A DNA stretch of 64,000 nt from an uncultured Treponema sp. (GTDB taxonomy: Bacteria > Spirochaetota > Spirochaetia > Treponematales > Treponemataceae): NCBI GenBank assembly GCA_937877515.1, contig CALFIX010000018.1, positions 1 to 64,000 on the forward strand, in the 5' to 3' direction. The notes beneath the pieces are model-generated. The model was not told where the DNA came from. It made no database searches and saw only the letters and a program-made list of their open reading frames with translations. The position numbers were made by a program, and so were the translations under genes. Shown here piece by piece: positions 1 to 7,359 of this stretch (its first letter is position 1; each line of letters starts with the position of its first letter).

Positions 1-55
1 GTAGAGCAGCGCCCTCGTAACGCGCAGGTGGTTGGTTCAAGTCCGACAGTCGGCT
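1..55 (+). tRNA. tRNA-Thr (CGT), 3' part only
   Basis: The window opens inside a tRNA. The visible parts are the end of the D arm, an anticodon arm with the 7-base loop CTCGTAA (anticodon CGT, so Thr), a T arm with loop TTCAAGT, and the 3' acceptor strand AGTCGGC at 48-54 followed by discriminator T55. The anticodon stem has one C-C mismatch next to the loop. CCA is not encoded. The 5' acceptor strand and most of the D arm lie upstream of the window. Confidence 0.88.
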
Positions 56-63
56 TTATATTT

Positions 64-96
64 AACACGTAAGATACAACGCTTACGTGTTTTTTT
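64..96 (+). terminator. Intrinsic terminator after tRNA-Thr
   Basis: A perfect 10-bp stem (AACACGTAAG at 64-73 with CTTACGTGTT at 82-91), an 8-base loop and a run of T. It sits 9 bases after the tRNA end and separates the tRNA from the polymerase gene. Confidence 0.85.
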
Positions 97-117
97 ATCT
101 GCAAGTACAAAAAAAAT

Positions 118-1482
118 ATGAACCGAACATATCTTGCAATAGACTTGAAATCTTTTTATGCCTCCGTTGAATGTGTAGAAAGGGGACTCAATCCGCTGAC
201 AGCGAACCTGGTTGTCGCAGATGAGTCTCGCACAGAAAAAACAATTTGTCTAGCCGTAACTCCATCTCTAAAAGCTTATGGACTTTCCGGAAGAAGCAGA
301 CTTTTTGAAGTCATACAAAAGGCAAAAGAGATAAAAGCGAAAACCGGTAAAACCTTAGAATTCATAACTGCCAAACCCAGAATGGCCTTATACATGGAAT
401 ATTCTGCCCGCATTTACGGCATTTATCTAAACTACTTTAGTCCAGAAGACATTCACGTTTACAGCATAGACGAAGTTTTCATAGATGCAACTTCATACCT
501 TTCGCTTTATAAAACTGACGCAAAAACACTTGTAAGAAAAGTAATAAAGGACATTCTGAACCAGACAGGCATTACCGCAACCGCGGGAATTGCCCAAAAC
601 CTTTTTTTATGCAAAGTTGCAATGGACATTGTTGCAAAGCACACAGACGCAGATGAAAGCGGAGCAAGAGTTGCAGAGCTTTCCGTTCTGGACTACAGAA
701 AAACTTTATGGAATCACAAGCCGCTGACAGACTTCTGGCGAATAGGAAACGGAATTGCAAGCAGACTTTCAAAACTAAATCTTTACACCATGGGAGACAT
801 TGCCCGCTGCTCATTAAAAAACGAGGACGCACTTTATAAGCTCTTAGGAATAGATGCTGAAATTTTAATTGACCACGCATGGGGCCTGGAACCTTGTACA
901 ATCTCTCACATAAAAAATTACAAATCATCTGCAAAAAGCTTAGGAAGCGGACAGGTTTTACAGAACCCGTACACCTGGGACAAAGCCCGCATCGTAGTAA
1001 GGGAAATGGCAGAAGCACTTGCACAAGATTTAGTCCTGAAAGGGCTTTCCTCAGAAATGTTTACACTCTGCATTTTTTACGACAGGACTTCAATAACAGA
1101 GAGCTTTTCCGGTAAAACAGAATTGGACAGGTACGGAAGGATTATTCCAAAATCAGAACACGGACTAATTCACTTAGGAACGCCAACATCTTCAATTCAT
1201 AAAATTTCAAACGGCATTCTGGATATTTTTGACCGCATCATAGACAGGAATCTTTTAGTAAGAAGACTGAACGTCAGTGCAGAAAATGTCGTAAGGCAAA
1301 AGGAAGAGCAGCTGGATTTATTTACAGACGATGCCACCCAAAGCAAAGAACGCTCCCTGCAAAACACAATGCTGAAAATTCAGAGTAAGTTCGGAAAGAA
1401 CGCCATTCTTAAAGCAAGCGATTATGAAGAAGGCGCCACTGCGCGAGAAAGAAACGAGCAGATTGGAGGACATCACGCGTGA
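118..1482 (+). CDS. Y-family DNA polymerase (UmuC/UvrX-type)
   Basis: A 454-residue translesion DNA polymerase. The N terminus AIDLKSFYASVE holds the first metal-binding Asp and the aromatic steric-gate pair (FY), and YSIDEVFID near residue 120 is the catalytic SIDE motif of the family. Palm, fingers and thumb are followed by a little-finger region. QLDLF at about residues 398-402 is a good match to the beta-clamp binding motif, so the enzyme is expected to be recruited by the sliding clamp. The next gene overlaps by 4 bases and encodes a YolD-like protein, the partner found beside UvrX/UmuC-type polymerases in Firmicutes. That pairing argues against housekeeping DinB. No clear Shine-Dalgarno sequence precedes the ATG, and I saw no obvious LexA box. 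Confidence 0.9.
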   Translation: MNRTYLAIDLKSFYASVECVERGLNPLTANLVVADESRTEKTICLAVTPSLKAYGLSGRSRLFEVIQKAKEIKAKTGKTLEFITAKPRMALYMEYSARIYGIYLNYFSPEDIHVYSIDEVFIDATSYLSLYKTDAKTLVRKVIKDILNQTGITATAGIAQNLFLCKVAMDIVAKHTDADESGARVAELSVLDYRKTLWNHKPLTDFWRIGNGIASRLSKLNLYTMGDIARCSLKNEDALYKLLGIDAEILIDHAWGLEPCTISHIKNYKSSAKSLGSGQVLQNPYTWDKARIVVREMAEALAQDLVLKGLSSEMFTLCIFYDRTSITESFSGKTELDRYGRIIPKSEHGLIHLGTPTSSIHKISNGILDIFDRIIDRNLLVRRLNVSAENVVRQKEEQLDLFTDDATQSKERSLQNTMLKIQSKFGKNAILKASDYEEGATARERNEQIGGHHA

Positions 1483-1673
1483 ATAAAAATTACGATGACA
1501 TAATAAACTACGACTATAAAGGTTCTCTAAAGCGTCCCAAAATGCGGCTGGAAGACAGGGCAAAAATTTTCTTGCCATTCGCAGCCCTAAAAGGTTACGA
1601 AGAACTTATCAAAAAAACAGAAGAAGAAAACTTGGCTAAGAACATTCCTGCAACAGAAAACATAAAAATTTGA
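1479..1673 (+). CDS. YolD-like small protein, partner of the Y-family polymerase
   Basis: A 64-residue protein starting with GTG inside the polymerase stop (GTGA overlap), so probably translationally coupled. The central stretch RPKMRLEDRAKIFLPFAALK matches the conserved core of YolD-like proteins, which normally follow UvrX/UmuC-type polymerases. Its biochemical role is unknown; regulation or assembly of the error-prone polymerase is inferred from the pairing only. The C-terminal half is Lys/Glu-rich and variable. Confidence 0.75.
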   Translation: MNKNYDDIINYDYKGSLKRPKMRLEDRAKIFLPFAALKGYEELIKKTEEENLAKNIPATENIKI

Positions 1674-1698
1674 CTTTAGTAAAGACAAATCTTATATT
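1670..1698 (+). promoter_or_regulatory. Sigma-70 promoter for the C_GCAxxG_C_C gene
   Basis: TTGACT (1670-1675), a 17-bp spacer and TATATT (1693-1698). It overlaps the end of the YolD-like gene and leaves a leader of about 30 bases carrying the purine-rich ribosome site AGAGGG before the ATG at 1737. Confidence 0.7.
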
Positions 1699-1736
1699 TA
1701 AAATGAAAAAACAGCTTGATTTTTAGAGGGAAAAAA

Positions 1737-2138
1737 ATGACACCACAAGAGAGAGCAAATGCAGCTAGAGAATTAAAGGCCAGTGGAAAGTGTAATTGCT
1801 GTCAGGCAGTTACAAAATCCTTTTCAGATACAGTTAATCTAAGTGAAGAAGAGTTAGAAAAAATATCCTCCGGCTTTGCCGTAGGAATGGGATGTATGGA
1901 AGCAACTTGCGGAGCATTAATAGGAGCTTCAATTATTGCAGGTTTAAGAAAAAACGGTAAAGGTACTGTAAAGCTTTCTAAGGCCATTCTAGCCCGTTTT
2001 AAAGAAATGTGCGGTGCTACAATCTGTAAGGAATTAAAAGGTGTAGAAACTGGCAAAGTTCTCTGTGAATGTAATGACTGCGTAGAAAATGCAGTTCTTG
2101 CAGCAGAAGAAATCTTTGCAAACGAAGGGGTAGCTTAA
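1737..2138 (+). CDS. C_GCAxxG_C_C family protein (Cys-rich)
   Basis: A 133-residue protein with the redox-type cysteine pattern of the C_GCAxxG_C_C (DV_1555-like) family: a CNCC cluster near residue 21, then GMGCMEATCGALIGA, a later MCGATIC, and a C-terminal CECNDCVENA. These cysteines may bind metal or act in redox chemistry, but the function is not established. The open frame starts 7 codons upstream at 1716; I chose 1737 because TAGAGGG lies correctly in front of that ATG and the extra residues do not belong to the family. It has its own promoter and converges on fabG. Confidence 0.8.
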   Translation: MTPQERANAARELKASGKCNCCQAVTKSFSDTVNLSEEELEKISSGFAVGMGCMEATCGALIGASIIAGLRKNGKGTVKLSKAILARFKEMCGATICKELKGVETGKVLCECNDCVENAVLAAEEIFANEGVA

Positions 2139-2150
2139 GCTAGCAAACAT

Positions 2151-2173
2151 CGAGTTTTCTAAACGAAAACTCG
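2151..2173. terminator. Hairpin between convergent genes (possible terminator)
   Basis: A perfect 9-bp stem, CGAGTTTTC and GAAAACTCG, with a 5-base loop, located between the convergent C_GCAxxG gene and fabG. It lacks a clear T run on either strand, so termination is an inference from position and structure. Confidence 0.45.
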
Positions 2174-2196
2174 ACGGACTTTACGTTAAACAAAAA

Positions 2197-2943
2197 TTAG
2201 CAACCCATTCCTCCATCCACTCCCAATACCTGGCCGGTGATGTAGGTGCTTAAGTCGCTTGCTAAAAAGAGTGCTGCGTTTGCAATGTCTTCCGGAAGGC
2301 CTGCCCTCTTTAACGGAATCTTTTCAATCATTGCTTTCTGTAAGTCTTCTTTTAAAACCTTTGTCATGTCAGTCTGAATAAACCCTGGAGCAATGCAGTT
2401 TACGCGAACGCCACGGCTTCCAACTTCCTGGGAAAGAGATTTTGAAAATGCAATAAGTCCGCCTTTACTTGCAGCATAGTTTACCTGTCCTCCGTTTCCG
2501 TGAAGACCTACAATGCTGCTCATATTGATAATAGAACCCGCCCTCTTTTTTATCATATCGCCAGAGATAATCTGAGAAATTAAAAATGAAGAAGTTAAGT
2601 TTATGCGAAGTACATCTTCCCAATCCTCTTTTTTCATACGGAAAGAAAGACCGTCGCGAGTAATGCCTGCGTTATTTACAAGCACGTCAAATCCGCCAGA
2701 AGCAGAAAGAGCCTCTTTTACAACAGTAGTTACCTGCTCAGCGTTACCAACATCTGCATAAAGCTCGTGAAAAACACTTCCGTTTTCTTTTGCAAGAGAC
2801 TCAAGCTCTTCTTTTGATGCACTCGGTTTAGAGCAAAGCCCCCAAACTTCAGCACCGTTTTTAATAAACGCTTCAGTGATTGCCCTACCAATTCCACGAC
2901 TGCTTCCTGTAACAAGAGCTTTTTTATTTTTAAGTAATTCCAT
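2197..2943 (-). CDS. fabG: 3-oxoacyl-[ACP] reductase FabG
   Basis: A 248-residue short-chain dehydrogenase that reduces beta-ketoacyl-ACP with NADPH in type II fatty-acid synthesis. It shows the TGSSRGIG nucleotide-binding motif near the N terminus, NNAG, the catalytic Ser (NMSSIVG), the YAASKGG Tyr-Lys pair and the C-terminal GMGC end. The frame stays open for 90 codons upstream, but AAGGAGA lies just before the ATG at 2943 and the upstream residues come from a GC-rich repeat. It lies downstream of fabD in the same orientation with about 195 bp between, and is probably co-transcribed from the fabD promoter. Confidence 0.95.
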   Translation of the reverse strand: MELLKNKKALVTGSSRGIGRAITEAFIKNGAEVWGLCSKPSASKEELESLAKENGSVFHELYADVGNAEQVTTVVKEALSASGGFDVLVNNAGITRDGLSFRMKKEDWEDVLRINLTSSFLISQIISGDMIKKRAGSIINMSSIVGLHGNGGQVNYAASKGGLIAFSKSLSQEVGSRGVRVNCIAPGFIQTDMTKVLKEDLQKAMIEKIPLKRAGLPEDIANAALFLASDLSTYITGQVLGVDGGMGC

Positions 2944-3023
2944 TTTTTTCTCCTTAATTTTTTTTACGGTATTCAAGCCGTCTTCATAAATGCTTTCGCT
3001 AAACAGATATTTTTCTGCAAGAA

Positions 3024-3124
3024 CCCCGCTTTCCGTGGTTCCGTCCGCTTCGCTACCTTCATTCCTTCGGAACGGCTTTGCCGCCACTCCAATGCGTTCC
3101 GCTACTTCGTAACGGGCGTAGGTG
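3024..3124 (-). repeat. GC-rich interspersed element, copy 1 (between fabD and fabG)
   Basis: A patch richer in GC than its surroundings. It begins with CCCCGCTTTCCG and ends with GGGCGTAGGTG, end sequences shared with the elements at 22613-22697, 26815-26896, 36019-36102 and 46892-46966. It contains short inverted repeats such as GGCTTTGCC. This is the most diverged copy. It sits inside the fabD-fabG operon and accounts for the false upstream extension of the fabG frame. Confidence 0.5.
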
Positions 3125-3137
3125 CAACGAAAGTCTT

Positions 3138-4094
3138 TTACAAACTCTCGATTGCTTCCACTGTATTTACAGGAAGTGAAGGAAGAGTTTCGCCAAAAGA
3201 AGTCTGTCCCCAAAGGCCAGTTAAAACTTTACCTGGACCTACTTCAAGAATTTTCCATTCATTTGCAGTATCAGCCTGAATTAAAGAAGCAAGCACGCTT
3301 TCTTCTGCTGTCCACTGAACAGGGTGTGTTAAGTGAAGAACTGCACTCGTCTTAACTTCTGCACCTGTTGTTGCCTGAGTTCCGCTAACGTTACTAAAGA
3401 GTGCAATCTTTGGTGTGTTAAAAGAAGCACTCTCTAAAACTGGTCCAAACTCATCGGCAGCTTTCTGCATTAAAGGACTGTGGAAAGGACCTGCAACCTT
3501 TAAGCGAATTGCTCTACGAGCCCCAGCCTCTGTACACGCTTTTTCAGCTTCTGTTAAAGCATCAAAAGTTCCACTGATTACAGTCTGCTTTGCACTGTTT
3601 AAGTTTGCAGCATAAGCGTCTTTAATGCCGTCTGCAATTTCTTTTACTTTTTCTGGAGGAAGCCCGATTATTGCACTCATTCCAGGAGCGTGTCCTTCGT
3701 TAGAAGAAGCAATTTCTTCGCAAACTTTTTGCATTATAAGACCACGCTCGCGAACAACTTTTATAACGTCTTCAAAACTTAAAACGCCAGCGGCATAAAG
3801 TGCCGGGAACTCTCCAAGACTAAAGCCCATTGCAGCACTTGGGACAATGCCCTTTTCTTTTAAGGCTTCCATTATTGCAAGGGAGGCTGCAGTAATTGCC
3901 AGCTGACTGTTATCACTACGACTAAGTTCTTCTGGAGTTGATTCCCACAAAAGTTTTTTTACGTCAACACCAGTAATACTTGAAATATCATCTATTATTT
4001 TTGCAGCACTTTCAAATTTTTCTGCAACATCTTTTACCATACCTGGAGCCTGAGCCCCCTGCCCCGGAAATAAAAAAGCATATTTTACTGCCAT
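3138..4094 (-). CDS. fabD: Malonyl-CoA-ACP transacylase FabD
   Basis: A 318-residue cytoplasmic enzyme that moves the malonyl group from CoA to acyl carrier protein, supplying the extender unit for fatty-acid synthesis. The N terminus FLFPGQGAQ is typical, GFSLGE holds the nucleophilic Ser in the GxSxG elbow, and AGPFHSPLM holds the catalytic His. The length is normal for the family. The ATG at 4094 is preceded by GAGG. A strong promoter with a palindrome lies immediately upstream. fabH, acpP and the acetyl-CoA carboxylase genes are not in this window, while fabZ and fabF lie 40 kb away. Confidence 0.95.
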   Translation of the reverse strand: MAVKYAFLFPGQGAQAPGMVKDVAEKFESAAKIIDDISSITGVDVKKLLWESTPEELSRSDNSQLAITAASLAIMEALKEKGIVPSAAMGFSLGEFPALYAAGVLSFEDVIKVVRERGLIMQKVCEEIASSNEGHAPGMSAIIGLPPEKVKEIADGIKDAYAANLNSAKQTVISGTFDALTEAEKACTEAGARRAIRLKVAGPFHSPLMQKAADEFGPVLESASFNTPKIALFSNVSGTQATTGAEVKTSAVLHLTHPVQWTAEESVLASLIQADTANEWKILEVGPGKVLTGLWGQTSFGETLPSLPVNTVEAIESL

Positions 4095-4115
4095 AAATAC
4101 CTCACAAAATTGTTT

Positions 4116-4151
4116 ATGACAAATTATGCAATTTTGTCATAATACTGTCAA
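4116..4151 (-). promoter_or_regulatory. fabD promoter with overlapping palindromic operator
   Basis: On the minus strand: TTGACA (4151-4146), exactly 17 bp, CATAAT (4128-4123). A palindrome TGACAAA-N9-TTTGTCA (4117-4139, extendable by one base pair each side) covers most of the spacer and the -10. The fabF promoter at 47002-47036 has the same geometry and nearly the same palindrome. A repressor binding here would block RNA polymerase directly. The regulator is not identified in the window. Confidence 0.8.
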
Positions 4152-4226
4152 TCACCATAGCAGCAGCCTTGCAATTTCTTTCAAAAAAAAGAATAAAACC
4201 CCGCAAAGCACGTCCTAATAACCGCT

Positions 4227-4255
4227 TTGACACACTCCGTACAATACGCTAAAAT
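4227..4255 (+). promoter_or_regulatory. Promoter of the ACT-domain gene; leaderless start
   Basis: TTGACA (4227-4232), 17 bp, TAAAAT (4250-4255). The ATG at 4263 begins 7 bases after the -10, about where transcription should start, and no Shine-Dalgarno sequence is present. The mRNA is predicted to be leaderless. Confidence 0.75.
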
Positions 4256-4262
4256 TGCCATC

Positions 4263-4532
4263 ATGAAAGCTATTATTACCGTAGTTGGCGGAGACAAAGT
4301 TGGTATTATTGCAAAAGTTTCCGCATACCTTGCACAACATTCCATTAACATTGCAGACATTACTCAGACAATTTTGAGTGGCAATTTTGTTATGATGATG
4401 ATGGTTGACTTTTCATCTGCCGACACAGACATTGACAACGTTCGTAAAGATTTAAGTGCTGAATGCTCCAGCCTTGGTGTAGAAGTTAATGTTATGGCAG
4501 AAAAAGTTTTTAGCGAAATGCATCGCATCTAA
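4263..4532 (+). CDS. ACT-domain protein (UPF0237 family)
   Basis: An 89-residue single ACT domain. MKAIITVVGGDKVGIIAKVS and the following helix match the small UPF0237/glycine-cleavage-repressor-like ACT proteins, which are thought to sense a small ligand such as an amino acid. No catalytic or DNA-binding domain is fused. The frame is open from 4227, but the promoter lies in that stretch and the family starts at MKAI, so 4263 is the start. The rhomboid-like gene follows after 6 bases. The ligand and target are unknown. Confidence 0.85.
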   Translation: MKAIITVVGGDKVGIIAKVSAYLAQHSINIADITQTILSGNFVMMMMVDFSSADTDIDNVRKDLSAECSSLGVEVNVMAEKVFSEMHRI

Positions 4533-4538
4533 AAATTA

Positions 4539-5339
4539 ATGGCTAAAAATTCTTCATACAAATTTAACTATGACTCGCCCATTGTTCTAACTTTTGTTTT
4601 ACTGAGTGTTTTAATATTAACTTTAGATACAACAGTTTTTAAGGGAGAGCTGATAAAAAATATCTTTACCTGTCATGGCAGGGCTTTAGACGGTTCCTTT
4701 AATTTTGACTTTAAAAACGGATTCGAATACCTAAAGCTTTTTGCACACGTGTTTGGAAACTCAAATTGGGAAGTATTACTTATAAACAGTGTATTCATGC
4801 TTTTAATAGGTCCCCGGCTGGAAGAAAAATATAAAAGCACAATTATATTCCTTATCATTTTAATAACCGCTTTTGTTTCCGGCATTCTTGCTGTTGTTTT
4901 TTGCAAAGGAGATTTTACCGGCAGCAGCTGCATAGTTTTTACGTTTATACTGCTTGCTTCCATAACGGCTTTTTCTAAAAAGACAATAGACTTTTCATGG
5001 ATAATAGCTTTTATACTTTACACAGCATATTGCATGGTAACATCCATAAATATTGAATCTAAAAAAAGCTTCGTAGATTTTCTTTTAAATAACATCCACA
5101 CGTTTACGGATTTAGCTGCAGGCTGTGCGGGAGCTTTTTTAGGGTACCTTGTTTCGCCTAAAAAGCGCACGGCAGCTTCCGGTAATTCTAACAGAAAAGC
5201 TTCTAAGGGAAAAAGTAAAAAAACAGATTCTTACGACGAAGACAGCTACGCACAGACAAATTACAGTTACACTCAGAACAGTACTAACTCTTCTGAAAAT
5301 TCTTCCAGCGAAGAAACATATCTTGGTACTCTTAACTAA
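4539..5339 (+). CDS. Rhomboid-family membrane protein, probably inactive
   Basis: A 266-residue membrane protein with about six hydrophobic segments and a hydrophilic Ser/Asn-rich tail of some 60 residues. Rhomboid landmarks are visible: AHVFGNSNWEVLLINSVF (a version of the TM2 HxxxN region), GPRLEEKY, a GSSC Ser motif at 128-131 in place of GxSG, and a last segment DLAAGCAGAFLG. Where active rhomboids have the catalytic His (AHxxG), this protein appears to have Asp191, with a His four residues earlier at 187. It may therefore be a non-proteolytic rhomboid. It follows the ACT gene closely and lacks its own obvious ribosome site. Confidence 0.6.
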   Translation: MAKNSSYKFNYDSPIVLTFVLLSVLILTLDTTVFKGELIKNIFTCHGRALDGSFNFDFKNGFEYLKLFAHVFGNSNWEVLLINSVFMLLIGPRLEEKYKSTIIFLIILITAFVSGILAVVFCKGDFTGSSCIVFTFILLASITAFSKKTIDFSWIIAFILYTAYCMVTSINIESKKSFVDFLLNNIHTFTDLAAGCAGAFLGYLVSPKKRTAASGNSNRKASKGKSKKTDSYDEDSYAQTNYSYTQNSTNSSENSSSEETYLGTLN

Positions 5340-5351
5340 TTATGGTATACT
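5323..5351 (+). promoter_or_regulatory. pfkA promoter; leaderless start
   Basis: TTGGTA (5323-5328), 17 bp, TATACT (5346-5351), then only 6 bases to the ATG at 5358. It lies within and just after the 3' end of the rhomboid-like gene. No ribosome site is present, so a leaderless mRNA is predicted. Confidence 0.7.
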
Positions 5352-5357
5352 AAAAAA

Positions 5358-6437
5358 ATGGATAGCAGGGTAAAAACTTTTGGCATTTTAACAAGCGGTG
5401 GTGATGCTCCAGGCCTTAACGCAGCTATTAGAGCTGTATGCAGGACAGCAAATCAATATGGAATGAAAGCCATTGGAATAAAAAATGGTTACCGTGGTCT
5501 TATAAATGGAGACATGAAACCTCTGGAAAGCGAAAGTCTTGCAGGTCTTTTAACCGTTGGCGGCACAATACTTGGCACCAGCCGTGAAAAGCCTTTTAAA
5601 AACCCTGTTCCTAACGAAAAGACAGGACTCTTACCGGTAGAAGCAATAAAAAAGAATTACAAAAAATGGAAGCTGGACGCTCTTGTATGCATTGGAGGAA
5701 ACGGTACTAACTCTACGGCAAGTCTTTTAGCACAGGAAGGCTTAAACGTTATAGGGCTTCCTAAGACCATAGACAACGACATCGTATGCACAGACATGAC
5801 TTTTGGTTTTCATACAGCATTAGATGTTGCAACAGATGCAATAGACAGGCTTCATTCAACTGCACACAGCCACAGCCGCATAATGGTCATAGAAGTTATG
5901 GGCCATAAGGCAGGATGGCTTAGTCTTTACTCCGGCATTGCAGGAGGAGGAGATGTAATTTTAATTCCAGAAATTCCCTATGAAATAAATTCTGTAGCAC
6001 AAAAAATAATGGAGAGGCGTAACGCTGGAAAAAACTTTTCTATTGTTGTTGTTGCAGAAGGTGCCTTAAGCAGAGAAGAATCCTTACTTTCAAAAAAAGA
6101 ATTCAAAAAGGCAAGAAGTCAAATGCCGTACTCCATTGCTTACAGAGTTGCACACGAACTAGAAGAAGCGACCGGGCTTGAGTCCCGTGTTACGGTTCTG
6201 GGATATTTACAAAGAGGCGGAACACCTTCTTCTTACGACAGAATTCTTGCAACCCGCTTTGGTACAGCTGCAGCACACTTTTTATACAATGGAAATTTTG
6301 GAAAGCTTGTTGCCCTTCAGAATAATGAAATAGTAGGGGTTCCTTTAGAAGAAATTGCAGGTCGCGTAAAAAATATACCTCTAACTCATCCAATGCTAAA
6401 AACTGCCAGAGAATTAGGAACCTGTCTTGGAGACTAA
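5358..6437 (+). CDS. pfkA: 6-phosphofructokinase
   Basis: A 359-residue glycolytic kinase making fructose 1,6-bisphosphate. LTSGGDAPGLNAAIR, the catalytic PKTIDND (Lys136 to Asp141), MGHKAGW, PEIPYE and LGYLQRGG are all present. Phosphoryl-donor residues are mixed: Gly116 at the GGDG-type motif favours ATP, while Lys136 in PKTIDND is the residue seen in PPi enzymes and in the group III branch. The motif reads GGNGT, so Asn115 replaces the Mg-binding Asp of the E. coli enzyme. An ATP-type group III enzyme is the best guess, but the donor should be tested. The next gene starts inside its 3' end. Confidence 0.9.
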   Translation: MDSRVKTFGILTSGGDAPGLNAAIRAVCRTANQYGMKAIGIKNGYRGLINGDMKPLESESLAGLLTVGGTILGTSREKPFKNPVPNEKTGLLPVEAIKKNYKKWKLDALVCIGGNGTNSTASLLAQEGLNVIGLPKTIDNDIVCTDMTFGFHTALDVATDAIDRLHSTAHSHSRIMVIEVMGHKAGWLSLYSGIAGGGDVILIPEIPYEINSVAQKIMERRNAGKNFSIVVVAEGALSREESLLSKKEFKKARSQMPYSIAYRVAHELEEATGLESRVTVLGYLQRGGTPSSYDRILATRFGTAAAHFLYNGNFGKLVALQNNEIVGVPLEEIAGRVKNIPLTHPMLKTARELGTCLGD

Positions 6438-7359
6438 TTTACCAGATTTTCTTACAAGTTTTAAATGTCGCTTATGTCCAGCATGCAACGGCAAGGCCTG
6501 CATGAACGAACTTCCCGGTATGGGGGGAGTTAATAACAACGAAAACTTTATTTTAAACTGTGATGGCTGGAATAAATATTCGTTTGTTTTAAAAGATACT
6601 AGCTTACCCCTCTCTACTCCAATTATAGCACTTGCACCAATGACAGGTGCTATAGAAAACGCAGGATGGAAAGACGAAAAGAGTTTTTACAAAGATATTT
6701 TCTTAACCGCATTAAAAAATAATGCAAGACTCTGTATAGGAGACGGAACTCCAGACGAAAAGCTTCTATATGGTATAAAAGCAGTAAAAGAACTTTCGGA
6801 AAGTGAAAAAAATTTAAAAGCAGGCGTCTTTATAAAACCCTACGAAAACAGGAAAATATTTGAAAGGGCAGAATGGGCCATTTCCAGCGGTATAGCAGAA
6901 TCTTTTGGAATAGACATTGACGCATACAATATTGTTACAATGCGTAATAAAGCTAATCTAGAAAAAAAAGATTCAAAGCTTTTACTTGAGCTAAAAAATT
7001 TTTTCAACAAAAAAGGGTTTCCTTTTATTATAAAAGGAATTTTTTCAAAAGAAGACATAGAACTTGTTAACCTCGTAAAGCCTGATGTTGCATACATTTC
7101 TAATCATGGCGGAAGAGTTGTAACAGAAAAAGGAAGCACGGCTGATTTTCTTTTTAATAATGCAGAGGTTCTAAAACAAGGCTCTAAAGAAATATGGGTC
7201 GACGGAGGAATAAGAACCCAGGAGCATATTAACATTGCAGCCGCCCTAAAGGCAGACAGAGTTCTTATGGGACGGCCTTTTATTACAAAAACAATTAAAG
7301 AGAAGCTCCAAAAACTTCATTCAGGCTTCCAGAGCGAAAACCTTGCAAATCTAATGTAA
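6427..7359 (+). CDS. FMN-dependent alpha-hydroxy-acid oxidase/dehydrogenase-like protein
   Basis: A 310-residue TIM-barrel protein of the lactate oxidase/glycolate oxidase family. The C-terminal half carries IKGI, SNHGGR (substrate- and FMN-binding His/Arg), WVDGGIRTQEHI and ALKADRVLMGRP. The N terminus CRLCPACNGKACMNELPGMGG is the Cys-rich leader seen in anaerobe versions, which are shorter than classical lactate oxidases. The start is TTG at 6427, overlapping pfkA by 11 bases with AGG upstream. The substrate is not known; lactate or another 2-hydroxy acid is plausible given larE alongside. Confidence 0.78.
   Translation: METNLPDFLTSFKCRLCPACNGKACMNELPGMGGVNNNENFILNCDGWNKYSFVLKDTSLPLSTPIIALAPMTGAIENAGWKDEKSFYKDIFLTALKNNARLCIGDGTPDEKLLYGIKAVKELSESEKNLKAGVFIKPYENRKIFERAEWAISSGIAESFGIDIDAYNIVTMRNKANLEKKDSKLLLELKNFFNKKGFPFIIKGIFSKEDIELVNLVKPDVAYISNHGGRVVTEKGSTADFLFNNAEVLKQGSKEIWVDGGIRTQEHINIAAALKADRVLMGRPFITKTIKEKLQKLHSGFQSENLANLM

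Noticed and set aside
572..1115. Open frames on both strands within the Y-family polymerase gene
   Set aside because: They are other-frame reflections of a well-conserved polymerase, with no ribosome sites and compositionally odd proteins.
2151..2173. Hairpin as a third, partial copy of the 131-bp element
   Set aside because: It shares only AAAACTCG plus CGG with the element and lacks the inverted ends and target duplication; the similarity is too short.
2944..3213. N-terminal extension of fabG by 90 codons
   Set aside because: AAGGAGA lies directly before the ATG at 2943 and the conserved family start is there; the extension is translated repeat sequence.
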